Source: Phycisphaerae bacterium RAS1 (lineage in GTDB: Bacteria; Planctomycetota; Phycisphaerae; UBA1845; Fen-1342). From it: 64,000 nucleotides of DNA. Below are positions 41,903-49,814 of the stretch, piece after piece (the first letter of the stretch is position 1; each line of letters begins with the position of its first letter). Location: contig SMLU01000003.1 in the NCBI GenBank assembly GCA_007859745.1, forward strand, positions 248,001 to 312,000, read 5' to 3'. Position numbers and translations under genes: made by a program. A model generated the notes under the pieces. That model saw only the letters and a program-made list of their open reading frames with translations, did not search any database and was not told the DNA's origin.

Positions 41903-43102
41903 TCAGACCAGCGCCCGCAATTCCAAGTGTAGCACATCGGGCAGGGCGCGAATAGCGTCGAGCGCCTCGCGGCTGGGCCGCTCGTCAATCGCGATGATGC
42001 AGGAAGCCGCCTTCGCGCCGGTGAAGACGCGGCTGGTGATCTCCTCCGCGTTAATGCCGTCTGCGCGAATCGCGTCCAGGATCGAGGCCATCACGCCCAC
42101 CTGATCGCGCACGCGCAGCACCAGTTGCCAGGTTGCGGGCGTGCGGTCCAGCAGGTTCAGGCAGTTGGCGCACTCTCCGGACACGAGGAACTTGCGGATC
42201 ACGCGAACGGCCTCGGCGGCGGTGGCGTCCCGGGCCTGGTCCGTGAGGGCCCCGATGTGCTGCGTGCCGATCACCCCCGGCAGGGCCAGGAGCGAACTGG
42301 TGAAGCGCGCCACGTCGGCGGTTGGTTCGGCGGCGTGGCTGTCGATCGCAACGCGGAGATGTCGCGTGCGGACAGCCTCCGCCAAGGCCGCTGCATCAAC
42401 GACGCCGGGCGGCCCGAGGTGCACAAACGCAGCGCCGGGTCGCATGGCAGCCAGGAACTCCGCATCGACGATGACTTCGTCGTGGCCTTCCACGGCCGGC
42501 ATCAGCATCACCGCATCGCTGCCGCCGGCCAGCTCGCGGGGCCAGTTGCAGTGCTCAATCTCGCTGTCGTGTGCGTCGGCGACGTTGCCGCCGGATTCCC
42601 AGGCGATCACGTTCATGCCAAAGCCGTGCGCCCGCTGCGCCGTCATTCGCCCGGCGGCCCCGTAGCCCAGCAGGCCGAGCGTCCGTCCGCAGAGGCCGCG
42701 AGCGGCCGCCAGCTCAGCCCGGCTCCAGCGGCCTTCGCGCAGCGCGAGCGTGTTCTCGACGATGCGCCGGTCGAGCGCGATCAGCAGCCCCAACCCCAGC
42801 TCCGCGACCGCCGTCGCGTGCTGTTCGTTGCAGTCGGCCACGAAAACGCCCTGCGCCGAGGCTTCTTCGACCGCGATATTGGCCGGCCCCGCCCCCCGAC
42901 GCACGATCAGTTGCAGCGAATGTGCGGAGGAAATCAGGTCAGCCGAGACGCGGCCGGAACCGACGACGAGAATGCCCGTGTCCGCCAGCGCCATCCGCAG
43001 GGCGTCGGCGGCGAGGTTCGGCTTGTAGACGGTTTCGCACCCCAGCGCTCGAAGCTGGTCCAGCGCGAAATCCGGCATCTCGCAGATGACGAGGATTTTC
43101 AT
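41903..43102 (-). CDS. serA: D-3-phosphoglycerate dehydrogenase-like 2-hydroxyacid dehydrogenase with ACT domain
   Basis: 399 residues from ATG 43102. Substrate-binding half: SLQLIVRRGAGPANIAVEEA; nucleotide-binding loop GRTLGLLGYGAAGR; catalytic region LRVAIDSHAAEPT and TQHIGALTDQARDATA with the catalytic His. The C-terminus (LVLRVRDQVGVMASILDAIR, then INAEEITSRVF) is an ACT domain, as in SerA, which starts serine synthesis and is feedback-inhibited by serine. The active-site motifs are somewhat degenerate (GALTDQA instead of GASTEEA), so another hydroxyacid substrate is possible. Confidence 0.8.
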   Translation of the reverse strand: MKILVICEMPDFALDQLRALGCETVYKPNLAADALRMALADTGILVVGSGRVSADLISSAHSLQLIVRRGAGPANIAVEEASAQGVFVADCNEQHATAVAELGLGLLIALDRRIVENTLALREGRWSRAELAAARGLCGRTLGLLGYGAAGRMTAQRAHGFGMNVIAWESGGNVADAHDSEIEHCNWPRELAGGSDAVMLMPAVEGHDEVIVDAEFLAAMRPGAAFVHLGPPGVVDAAALAEAVRTRHLRVAIDSHAAEPTADVARFTSSLLALPGVIGTQHIGALTDQARDATAAEAVRVIRKFLVSGECANCLNLLDRTPATWQLVLRVRDQVGVMASILDAIRADGINAEEITSRVFTGAKAASCIIAIDERPSREALDAIRALPDVLHLELRALV

Positions 43103-43161
43103 AAGCTGCTCGCGGAGTGTACGCGATGCGGCGCGGCTTTTCACGCCTGATCGCTTGGGGG

Positions 43162-43269
43162 GTACTGGTCAAGTTTGAACCCGGCGCGGGGAGCATCGGC
43201 GTCCCGCCAGTGCGAGTGCAGAATTGCACCGGCGGGACGCCGATGCTCCCCGCAAACTTGACCAGTACT
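43162..43269. repeat. Large palindrome, family I
   Basis: Outer arms GTACTGGTCAAGTTTG and CAAACTTGACCAGTAC are perfectly inverted; inner arms GGGGAGCATCGGCGTCCCGCC-type repeat the pattern of 27762-27794. Total 108 bp, lying 60 bp upstream of serA. Confidence 0.85.
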
Positions 43270-43273
43270 GTTT

Positions 43274-43341
43274 GGGGGACCGGCTTCCGGCCGGCCTCGT
43301 TCCGGGCGAAGCGGCAAAGACCGGCCAGAGGCCGGTCCCCC
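43274..43341. repeat. Repeat family H (GGGGGACCGG...CCGGTCCCCC)
   Basis: Arms GGGGGACCGGCTTCCGGCCG and CCGGCCAGAGGCCGGTCCCC. A second copy is at 60201-60289. Confidence 0.75.
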
Positions 43342-43584
43342 ACGCTCGCAATTCGCGCGTCTTTGCAGTCCCATAACGACGACAGAGAGATGCGCTCCCG
43401 CGTTTCGACTGGAATTCGGCGCCCATTTCGTTACTATTACTCGCGATGTGGAGGGCGGCCGATGCTGGGATGCGGGTCGGAATACGGAATCCACAGGATG
43501 GGTTATAGCGTAACGAGGGTGCCCCGACGCCACGCGGTGTGAGCGAGCGGCGCACGAGTCCACAATCCAATCGAGGTCTGACAA

Positions 43585-44442
43585 ATGAAGAAACTGGCTT
43601 CTGCTCTCCTGCTGTGCGCCTTTTTTGCCGGCGCCAGCGCGCTCGCGGGTGACAAATGTTGCGCCAAACCTGGTGAGGCGAAAGCCGGCGAGGCCAAGGC
43701 TGGCGAGGCCAAGAAGTGCTGCGCGTCGGCCGGCGAGAAGGCCGGCTGCACGTCGGGCGACAAGGGTAACGTCGCCAAGACCGGCGCGTCCGAAGGCGGC
43801 GCGTCCTGCCATGCCGGCGACAAGACTGCGGCCGGCGACAAGGCCAAGTGCTCGGCCGGTTCGGCCAGCGCGGGCTGCAGTGACATGCCCTGCATCAAGT
43901 ACGTCGTCGGCGAGAAGAGCACCTGCTGCCCGGATGAAGCCAACAAGCTCGCCAACGGCGACCAGAAGCTGATCAAGTACATCGTCGCCGAGAAGAGCTA
44001 CAGCGACGAAGCCGAAGCCGGCAAGGCCTACGCTGACGTCCTGAACAAGCACCTCGAGAGCATGATGCAGGTCAAGTTCGCGGTCGGCGACGAGTGCGTG
44101 GCCTGCCCGATGACGGCCAAGGAGCTGGCCACCAAGAATAACAAGAAGGTCATATACCGCGTGGCCAAGTTCGACTTCGCCGAGCAGGCCAAGGCCGAAG
44201 AGGCCATCAAGCACGCCAAGGCGGCGGCTGAGAAGGTCTCGATGAAGATGATGGTCGGCGACAAGTGCGTCGGCTGCCCGGTCGAGGCCAAGCAGGTCGC
44301 TGAGAAGGAAGGCAAGAAGGTCGAGTACGTGGTCGGCGAGAAACGCAGCTGCTGCGAGACCATGGGCAATGTCGAGCTGGCGAAGGCCCGCATCATGGCG
44401 GCCGTCAAGGCCCTTGAGGCGGATGCCAACCCCGGCGCCTAA
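43585..44442 (+). CDS. Exported cysteine-rich repeat protein, possible metal binder
   Basis: 285 residues. Signal peptide (KKLASALLLCAFFAGASALA), then a Cys/Lys/Gly-rich stretch with tandem EAKAG units (CCAKPGEAKAGEAKAG). From about residue 100 there are two long repeats built of Y.VG.K..CCP..A..LA (KYVVGEKSTCCPDEANKLA, KFAVGDECVACPMTAKELA, KMMVGDKCVGCPVEAKQVA, EYVVGEKRSCCETMG), alternating with acidic helical units (FDFAEQAKAEEAIKHAKAAA). CC and C..CP pairs suggest metal or redox chemistry in the periplasm. No family is named here. Confidence 0.75.
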   Translation: MKKLASALLLCAFFAGASALAGDKCCAKPGEAKAGEAKAGEAKKCCASAGEKAGCTSGDKGNVAKTGASEGGASCHAGDKTAAGDKAKCSAGSASAGCSDMPCIKYVVGEKSTCCPDEANKLANGDQKLIKYIVAEKSYSDEAEAGKAYADVLNKHLESMMQVKFAVGDECVACPMTAKELATKNNKKVIYRVAKFDFAEQAKAEEAIKHAKAAAEKVSMKMMVGDKCVGCPVEAKQVAEKEGKKVEYVVGEKRSCCETMGNVELAKARIMAAVKALEADANPGA

Positions 44443-44460
44443 TCTCCCTAGGTGACGCGA

Positions 44461-44584
44461 GGAAAGTCCCGCTCAGCGAGACGCAGCGGGCCGCACCGGA
44501 ATCACGAGCCGGTGCGACACACGAGTCTTTCGTGGCGCTAGAGGCAGGCCGAGGCCGGAAGTCGAGAGACTCCCGGCTTCGGCC
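44461..44584 (+). ncRNA. Run of four hairpins, possible structured RNA or terminator array
   Basis: After the Cys-rich gene follow stems CCCGCT/AGCGGG (44467-44488), GCACCGG/CCGGTGC (about 44493-44516), CACGA/TCGTG (about 44519-44534) and a 17-bp stem with one mismatch at 44547-44584 (GGCCGAGGCCGG... GAGA loop). The sequence GAGGAAAGTCC at 44458 recalls RNase P RNA but the rest of that RNA is absent. It may be the 3' end of the upstream transcript or the leader of the 27-codon gene after it. Confidence 0.35.
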
Positions 44585-44681
44585 GTTCTATTGGGATGCC
44601 GATAGGACAAGCCAGTGGGCGTCGGGTGCGGCGGCTGCGATGCCGATCCCGCGCCCTGCCGGCGATCACAAGGAGTCGAGC

Positions 44682-44765
44682 ATGTTCTGGGCAGCTTTTG
44701 CAGCAGTGCTGGCGGCGATGTTCGGAGCGCTATTTGTCTGGGGACCGACCGAGCCGACGGTCTAA
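44682..44765 (+). CDS. 27-residue single-pass membrane peptide
   Basis: ATG 44682 with an AAGGAG six bases upstream encodes MFWAAFAAVLAAMFGALFVW followed by GPTEPTV, one hydrophobic helix with a polar end. The good ribosome site argues that it is translated. No family is known; such peptides are often missed. Confidence 0.5.
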   Translation: MFWAAFAAVLAAMFGALFVWGPTEPTV

Positions 44766-44817
44766 CTGGCGGGGAACGCAGTTGGGAAGTACGGATGTCT
44801 GGCCTGTGAGTTTGTTC

Positions 44818-44880
44818 GGGTGGAACGGGCATCTTGCCCGTTCCTGAGACCGCAGGGACGGGCGAGACGCCCGTCCCACC
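44818..44880. repeat. Repeat family D copy
   Basis: GGGTGGAACGGGCATCTTGC..CCGTTCC palindrome, then GGGACGGGCGAGACGCCCGTCCC palindrome. The arrangement is the same at 47986-48048. Confidence 0.75.
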
Positions 44881-44954
44881 CACATATTCACTGGCTCTCC
44901 GGCCCCCGTCCGCGCGGGCGGGATGCGCGCACTCCCTGAACAAATAGCGAGACG

Positions 44955-45182
44955 CTAGTCGTCATCGCGGCGCCAGTCGTCGTCATCTCGATCGTCGTCG
45001 TCAAATCCGAACAGCCGGTCGAAGAAACTCCCCTCTCCGTCACCGTCAAAGTGCGGAAATGACCCCGGCAGGTTGACCTGCGCATAGCCCGGAACGGGCA
45101 CCAGCACCGTGCAGCCCTGATACAGCGTTCCCGCCAGCAGCACCGGGCCCAGCACCGCCAGTCTTCGTGTCAAGCGATTCAT
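44955..45182 (-). CDS. Small exported protein with poly-aspartate tail
   Basis: 75 residues from ATG 45182 with AAGGAG five bases upstream. A hydrophobic signal (LAVLGPVLLAGTLYQGC) leads into PGYAQVNLPGSF and a very acidic end (FDDDDRDDDDWRRDDD). The Cys after the signal hints at a lipoprotein but the lipobox is not standard. Function unknown; the tail could bind Ca or basic partners. Confidence 0.65.
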   Translation of the reverse strand: MNRLTRRLAVLGPVLLAGTLYQGCTVLVPVPGYAQVNLPGSFPHFDGDGEGSFFDRLFGFDDDDRDDDDWRRDDD

Positions 45183-45380
45183 CGTCACTCCTTGCCCACG
45201 CCGTCCGGCGGCGGGCCACCGTTCCGGACCACTCGTGCCCAGACACGCGCCGCCAGATGCCGTTAGTGTAGCGGCCGCGACGGTCGAGTGTCGGATTCCG
45301 TGAGATTCTGTGGGCGGACCGGCGCCGCATGCTATGATGGAATCGGCATTGGGGATCGCAACGTGTGCCGGCCCGGGACC

Positions 45381-45413
45381 GAAGGCGACGCCTGAGTATG
45401 CGGCGTCGCCTTC
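45381..45413. terminator. 12-bp perfect hairpin
   Basis: GAAGGCGACGCC and GGCGTCGCCTTC around a nine-base loop, 100 bp upstream of the hydrolase start. No T-run follows, so it may be a regulatory leader hairpin rather than a terminator. The rest of the 330-bp gap shows only a TATGAT at 45333. Confidence 0.45.
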
Positions 45414-45515
45414 CTGCCGCCCTTTCCGCGTGGTCTACGGATCAGGGACCGATCCAGGTGTCGGGAAGTGTCGGGAAAACTTCCGGCCGCGGGGCCGCGC
45501 CACTACCTTTCCCGC

Positions 45516-47174
45516 ATGAATACGAAACGAACGCGATCGCGGCTGCCGTTCCTGGGCGTCTTCATCGGGTCCGCCATAGCCCTCAGCAACGCCGACTCGA
45601 TCCAAGACGACGTGAAAGAGCACATCCGCCGGCGCGTCGACGACGGCGGCGCTGCGGGAATCGTGCTCGGCGTCGTCACGCCGGGCGGGACCGATTTTTT
45701 CTGCTACGGCGTCACGGCCAGGGACGGGGCGAAACTTGACGCGGACTCTGTTTTTGAGATCGGCTCGATCAGCAAGGTTTTCACGTCGATGCTGCTGGCG
45801 GACGCGGTTCTCGCGGGCCGGCTGAAGCTGGACGATCCGGCGGCGAGCCTCCTGCCGGCTTCCGTCAAGACGCCGCAGAAGGACGACACGACGATCACGC
45901 TGGAGCATTTGGCGTCGCACCGTTCCGGCCTGCCGCGCATGCCCGACAATTTCGCGCCGAAGGATGAGTCGAACCCCTACGCGGACTACGGAAAAGAGCA
46001 GCTATACGAGTTTCTAAACGGGTGCAAGCTGGTATCGGCGCCGGGCGAGAAGTACGCGTATTCCAACCTTGGCGCCGGGCTGCTCGGACATGTCCTCTGC
46101 CTGAAATCGGCGAAGACCTACGATGACCTGCTGGCCCAGACCATCTGCGGGCCGGCGGGCATGAAGCACACGGCCTGCAAGCTCTCCGCGGACATGAAGA
46201 ACCACCTGGCGCTTGGCCATTCGGGCGGCAAGGCGGTTTCAAACTGGGATCTCGATTGCCTCGAAGGCGCCGGCGGCATTCGCTCCACGGCGCGCGACAT
46301 GGCCGCTTTCGTGAAGGCCTGCATGCTCAGCGACGGCAAGCTCGCTGCGCTGGTCGCCCGGTGCGTCGAGAAACGCTATCCGGCCGGCGGCGACAAGATG
46401 GACATCGGCCTGGGCTGGCATATCGACAAGCGCTACGAACAGGAAACCACGTGGCACAACGGCGGAACCGGCGGCTATCACAGCTATTGCGGCTTCCGCG
46501 CCGATCGCAAGCTGGGCGTCGTGGTGCTCACCAACTGTGACGAGGATATCGACGACATCGGCGAGCACGTCCTGAGCGCCGCCGCGCCGCTGAGCAAGAT
46601 CCGCCGCGTGCTGTGGCTCGAACCAGCCAAGCTGGACGAATATGTCGGATACTACGAGCTGCGGCGGGGCGTACTGCTGCACGTCGCCCGCGACGGCGCC
46701 GGTCTCACGGCACAACTGACGGGTCAGGAGGCCGTTCCGCTGCTGGCCGAGGCGGAAGACCGACTCTTCGTGAAGGTCGTCGACGCGCAGCTTTCGTTCG
46801 CGCGCGGGGACGACGGCAAGGTGAAGTCGGCCACGCTGCACCAGGGCGGCCGCGATCAGGAGGCCCGGCGGCTGGCCAAGGAGGAGGAACCCAGGCCGCG
46901 GACGGAAGTGGCGGTCGACCCGAAAATCCTGGCCGAGTACGTCGGGAAATACGCGCTCGGGCCGGCGACATTTGACATCAAGCTGTCGGACGGAAAGCTG
47001 ACCGCGCAGCTCACCGGCCAGCGGCGTTTTCCCGTTTTCGCGGAATCGGAAACGAAGTTCTACTACAAGGTCGTCGACGCTCAGCTCACGTTTGTGCGCG
47101 ACGACGCGGGCAAGGTGGCCGCGCTCATTCTGCATCAGAACGGGATGGACCAGCGGGCGGAGCGCGTGGACTGA
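45516..47174 (+). CDS. Exported class-C beta-lactamase-family serine hydrolase with two DUF3471-like domains
   Basis: 552 residues. A hydrophobic N-terminus (LPFLGVFIGSAIALSNA) exports it. Catalytic motifs: S-x-x-K at about residues 84-87 (SISK), Y-S-N (KYAYSNLGAG) and a HNGGTGGYHS loop replacing KTG. The last 170 residues are two repeated domains (LDEYVGYYEL..LTAQLTGQEAVPLLAEAEDRLFVKVVDAQLSF and LAEYVGKYAL..LTAQLTGQRRFPVFAESETKFYYKVVDAQLTF). It probably cleaves D-amino acid peptides or esters in the periplasm, not beta-lactams. No strong ribosome site. Confidence 0.9.
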   Translation: MNTKRTRSRLPFLGVFIGSAIALSNADSIQDDVKEHIRRRVDDGGAAGIVLGVVTPGGTDFFCYGVTARDGAKLDADSVFEIGSISKVFTSMLLADAVLAGRLKLDDPAASLLPASVKTPQKDDTTITLEHLASHRSGLPRMPDNFAPKDESNPYADYGKEQLYEFLNGCKLVSAPGEKYAYSNLGAGLLGHVLCLKSAKTYDDLLAQTICGPAGMKHTACKLSADMKNHLALGHSGGKAVSNWDLDCLEGAGGIRSTARDMAAFVKACMLSDGKLAALVARCVEKRYPAGGDKMDIGLGWHIDKRYEQETTWHNGGTGGYHSYCGFRADRKLGVVVLTNCDEDIDDIGEHVLSAAAPLSKIRRVLWLEPAKLDEYVGYYELRRGVLLHVARDGAGLTAQLTGQEAVPLLAEAEDRLFVKVVDAQLSFARGDDGKVKSATLHQGGRDQEARRLAKEEEPRPRTEVAVDPKILAEYVGKYALGPATFDIKLSDGKLTAQLTGQRRFPVFAESETKFYYKVVDAQLTFVRDDAGKVAALILHQNGMDQRAERVD

Positions 47175-47206
47175 AATCCGCGTGCGCGAGTCGGCGACAC
47201 GTTTCA

Positions 47207-47263
47207 GAACGCGAAGCGCCAGCGAGCGCCCACGCGACGCGCGCTCGCTTGCGCTTCGCGTTC
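47207..47263. repeat. Repeat family M inverted repeat
   Basis: GAACGCGAAGCGCCAGCGAG and CTCGCTTGCGCTTCGCGTTC arms, 40 bp after the hydrolase; likely termination signal and a relative of family G. Confidence 0.65.
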
Positions 47264-47385
47264 CCGACGGCGGCGCGGAACTGTACGCCGCCGCCGGAGC
47301 GGTACAAGTCCGGCCGATTTCTGTAACGCGGCAATACTCGCCGCGCCAGCCGAGAATTCATTGACGCTGACGCCGGCGTCAGGAT

Positions 47386-47458
47386 GGTGCGGGAATCCGT
47401 TCTCGCTGGTGCGAGAATCCTTTCTCGCTCTCGCTGGTGCGAGAATCCTTTCTCGCAC
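47386..47458. repeat. Three direct repeats GGTGCGAGAATCCTTTCTCGC
   Basis: Units at 47386 (one variant GGTGCGGGAATCCGTTCTCG), 47408 and 47436, spaced about 22-28 bp, each itself a GCGAGAA..TTCTCGC palindrome. They lie directly before the ABC remnant and could be operator sites. Confidence 0.65.
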
Positions 47459-47491
47459 ACTCACCGAAAACCCCACTGGAGAACCCGCACG

Positions 47492-47919
47492 ATGCTGACG
47501 CTCCAGAATATCCGCAAGCAGTTCGGCAAGACCGTGGCGGTCGACGACCTCTCGCTTTCGATCAAGCGCGGCGAGATTTTCGGCCTGCTCGGCCCCAATG
47601 GCGCTGGAAAATCGACCACTGTCAGATGCTGCTGGCGACGCTGGGAACGACCGAGCAATCCGCGGGCGGCATTGCCTGGGCCGTGCTGACGATGCTCGCC
47701 ATGATCGGCGGCGGAATGGTGCCCACCTTCGTGATGCCGCCGTGGATGAAGTCGCTCTCGGGCGTCAGTCCGATCAGTTGGGCGATTCTGGCGTTCGAAG
47801 GCGGCATCTGGCGTGATTTCACGCCGATGATGATGGTTCAGCCCTGCGCGATTCTGCTGGCGGTGGGGGCGGGGTGTTTCGTGCTGGGGATGAGATTGAT
47901 GAAGTGGAGCGAAGCGTAA
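47492..47919 (+). pseudogene. ABC exporter remnant: ATPase N-terminus fused to ABC-2 permease C-terminus
   Basis: From ATG 47492 the frame encodes [20 protein letters not shown] and the Walker [11 protein letters not shown], then breaks at about 47625. Immediately after, in another frame, comes the last part of an ABC-2 permease: [40 protein letters not shown], ending FVLGMRLMKWSEA to 47919. A deletion of some 1.5-2 kb joining the first ~45 codons of the ATPase to the last ~90 of its permease partner explains this. No functional transporter remains. The three direct repeats upstream may be its old control region. Confidence 0.85.
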
Positions 47920-47985
47920 GCGGAGAACGCCGAGAAAAGCGGGGCAAGACCAGGGATTGCGGGCATCCGAGCCTAAGCGCTTTTT

Positions 47986-48048
47986 CGGGTGGAACGGGCA
48001 TCTTGCCCGTTCCTGGTGCGGCCGGGACGGGCGAGACGCCCGTCCCAC
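47986..48048. repeat. Repeat family D copy
   Basis: Nearly identical in layout to 44818-44880: GGGTGGAACGGGCATCTTGC.. then GGGACGGGCGAGACGCCCGT... It lies between the ABC remnant and the convergent PEGA gene. Confidence 0.75.
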
Positions 48049-48092
48049 ACAATTCTCTCCCAAGCTCTGAGCGCCGTTCCACCCACGGCCTC

Positions 48093-48509
48093 CTACGGCC
48101 TGTCGCCGTAGATCGCCTCGTCCCGCAGCTCAACCGCGCGATCGACGACATCCGCCACGGCCGGCTGCGACGCCGGTGCCAGCGTCAGCCGCGGAACGCT
48201 GCGCTCGTCGCGAATCGTGCCGGGCGTCAGAAGCTCGGCGAAGAAATCAATCGGCGGCCACTGGTACCATGGCGCGTCCACTTTGTAGTGCGTCTTGAGC
48301 GTCTCGTAGCCTTTCTTGCGGACGATGATGTCGTAGTCGCCGTACCAGGTGAATGAGAACTTCACCGGGCTGAGGCCCACCTCTTCGTCGTTGATCAACA
48401 CGGTCGCCCCCGGCGGCTCGGTTTCCACCTTCATAATCCGTTCGACGCAGCCGCAGACGCCGCCGAGCGTGATCGCCGCGACCATCGTCAGACAGAATCG
48501 AGCTCTCAT
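48093..48509 (-). CDS. PEGA-domain lipoprotein
   Basis: 138 residues from ATG 48509. Lipoprotein-type signal (LTMVAAITLGGVCGC), then KVETEPPGATVLINDEEVGL and FSFTWYGDYDIIVRKKGYET, the PEGA-domain pattern found on bacterial surface proteins. A polar tail follows. Probably membrane-anchored outside the cytoplasm; role unknown. A longer open frame upstream is repeat-derived and rejected. Confidence 0.85.
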   Translation of the reverse strand: MRARFCLTMVAAITLGGVCGCVERIMKVETEPPGATVLINDEEVGLSPVKFSFTWYGDYDIIVRKKGYETLKTHYKVDAPWYQWPPIDFFAELLTPGTIRDERSVPRLTLAPASQPAVADVVDRAVELRDEAIYGDRP

Positions 48510-48609
48510 GGGCAGGGATTGTAGCCGGGCCGCGGCGACGCGGTAGGCCCGGCCAAAACCCCGACGCGGCGAGTGTGCCCAGGAATCCGGGCAAACCCGC
48601 TCTGGCCTG

Positions 48610-48728
48610 TCCGAACCCGACGCGCCAAGCGGCGGGGTGACGTCCGAGCGCGTTCGCGGCAGCGCGTCATAGATTGACGCTGAGCGCCGCGCGCACCTCG
48701 ACCCGCCGCTTGGCGCGGCGGGTTCGGA
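48610..48728. repeat. Repeat family B copy
   Basis: TCCGAACCCGACGCGCCAAG.. and the inverted arm ending GGCGCGGCGGGTTCGGA, 119 bp overall. The remaining 350 bp to the next gene show no recognisable feature. Confidence 0.8.
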
Positions 48729-49088
48729 AAGACAAGCCGCCCGCCCGGAAAAATGGGGACGCCCGCCGTGGCGCGGGGCCGACGCAGCATCAACTATTCG
48801 CGGACGCGCGGCGCGATCCCTCCGACGCGCGGCCGCTGCCTTGCTCACGGCACAGTGAAGTCGCTCCGCGACCGCGACGAAGTAACTCTGCGTATTTGCA
48901 CGAGGCGCGCGGTCCGCGCGCGGCGGCGCCTGCAGTTGCATGCATGATCGGACGGTCGGCGCTTGCCCCTTGTTTTGCAAAAGACCGAAGCGGTTTGGAC
49001 TATTTTCATTGACGGCGTCGCGAGCTGTCGTCGGTGCGCCAGCGGCGCGGGAGCCGACCGACATCAGACCTTGGATGAGGGTCACCGC

Positions 49089-49814
49089 ATGCAAGCAGTA
49101 CTGGACCTGAGCCCCCGCCAGACCACGCGCGTGCTCGAGCAGGCGGTGCGGCTGCGCAGCACATTGCAGATCGAGCCGCGCGTCTGGACCGGCAGCGAGT
49201 CGGTCTGGGCCATCCTGGAGCAGCGCGACGGCCGGCTGCTGCGGGCCGCGCTGCGCGAGCCGGTCCGCGAGTGGCCGCTGGCTTCGCTGGTCGGCAGCGC
49301 CTGCGACGTCCGCATGCTGCTCGACGGAGACATGTACATCTTTTCCACGCATGTCGTCGAGGCGTCCGACGCCACCGTCCCCCACCGCATCGCCCTGGAG
49401 CTGCCCGCCGGCGTCGTCGTCGCCAATCGCCGCCGATTCTCGCGGCGGGCGCCGCGCCAGCCGCTCGAAGTGCGCGTCTGGCCGGCGGAGTCGGAGCTGC
49501 CGCTGATCTGCCAGGTGCAGAATCTCGGCAGCGAGGGCGTCGCCTGTTGCGGAGCCGCGGCGGACCTGGACGAAGCGCTCTTCGTGGGCGACCGCGTGCG
49601 CGTCGCGTTCGAGTTCGCCTGGTCCGGCGAGACGTTCGAGCTGCCCGCGACGCTGTGCACCAAGGCGAACCAGCGCGGCAGCGATCAGCAGGCGCTCGGC
49701 ATTGAATTCGCGCCCGATCCGGGCGACGGGCAGCAGGCCGACCTGCTGCTCCGGCTGCGCACGATACTCAACGACGATCTGGAAAACTTCGTAGACCTGG
49801 AGGGCGGGGCATGA
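49089..49814 (+). CDS. PilZ-domain protein (YcgR-like), first of a pair
   Basis: 241 residues from ATG 49089. The N-terminal half is a YcgR-N-like beta barrel (WPLASLVGSACDVRMLLDGD). The PilZ part carries the c-di-GMP loop RRRFSRRAPR and VQNLGSEGVACCG (in place of D/N-x-S-x-x-G), then LGIEFAPDPG. Such proteins bind cyclic-di-GMP and alter motility or polysaccharide export. The gene overlaps its neighbour by 4 bp. Confidence 0.8.
   Translation: MQAVLDLSPRQTTRVLEQAVRLRSTLQIEPRVWTGSESVWAILEQRDGRLLRAALREPVREWPLASLVGSACDVRMLLDGDMYIFSTHVVEASDATVPHRIALELPAGVVVANRRRFSRRAPRQPLEVRVWPAESELPLICQVQNLGSEGVACCGAAADLDEALFVGDRVRVAFEFAWSGETFELPATLCTKANQRGSDQQALGIEFAPDPGDGQQADLLLRLRTILNDDLENFVDLEGGA

Noticed and set aside
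44443-44600. RNase P RNA, because of GAGGAAAGTCC
   Set aside because: The rest of the conserved core and a plausible 350-400 nt length are missing.
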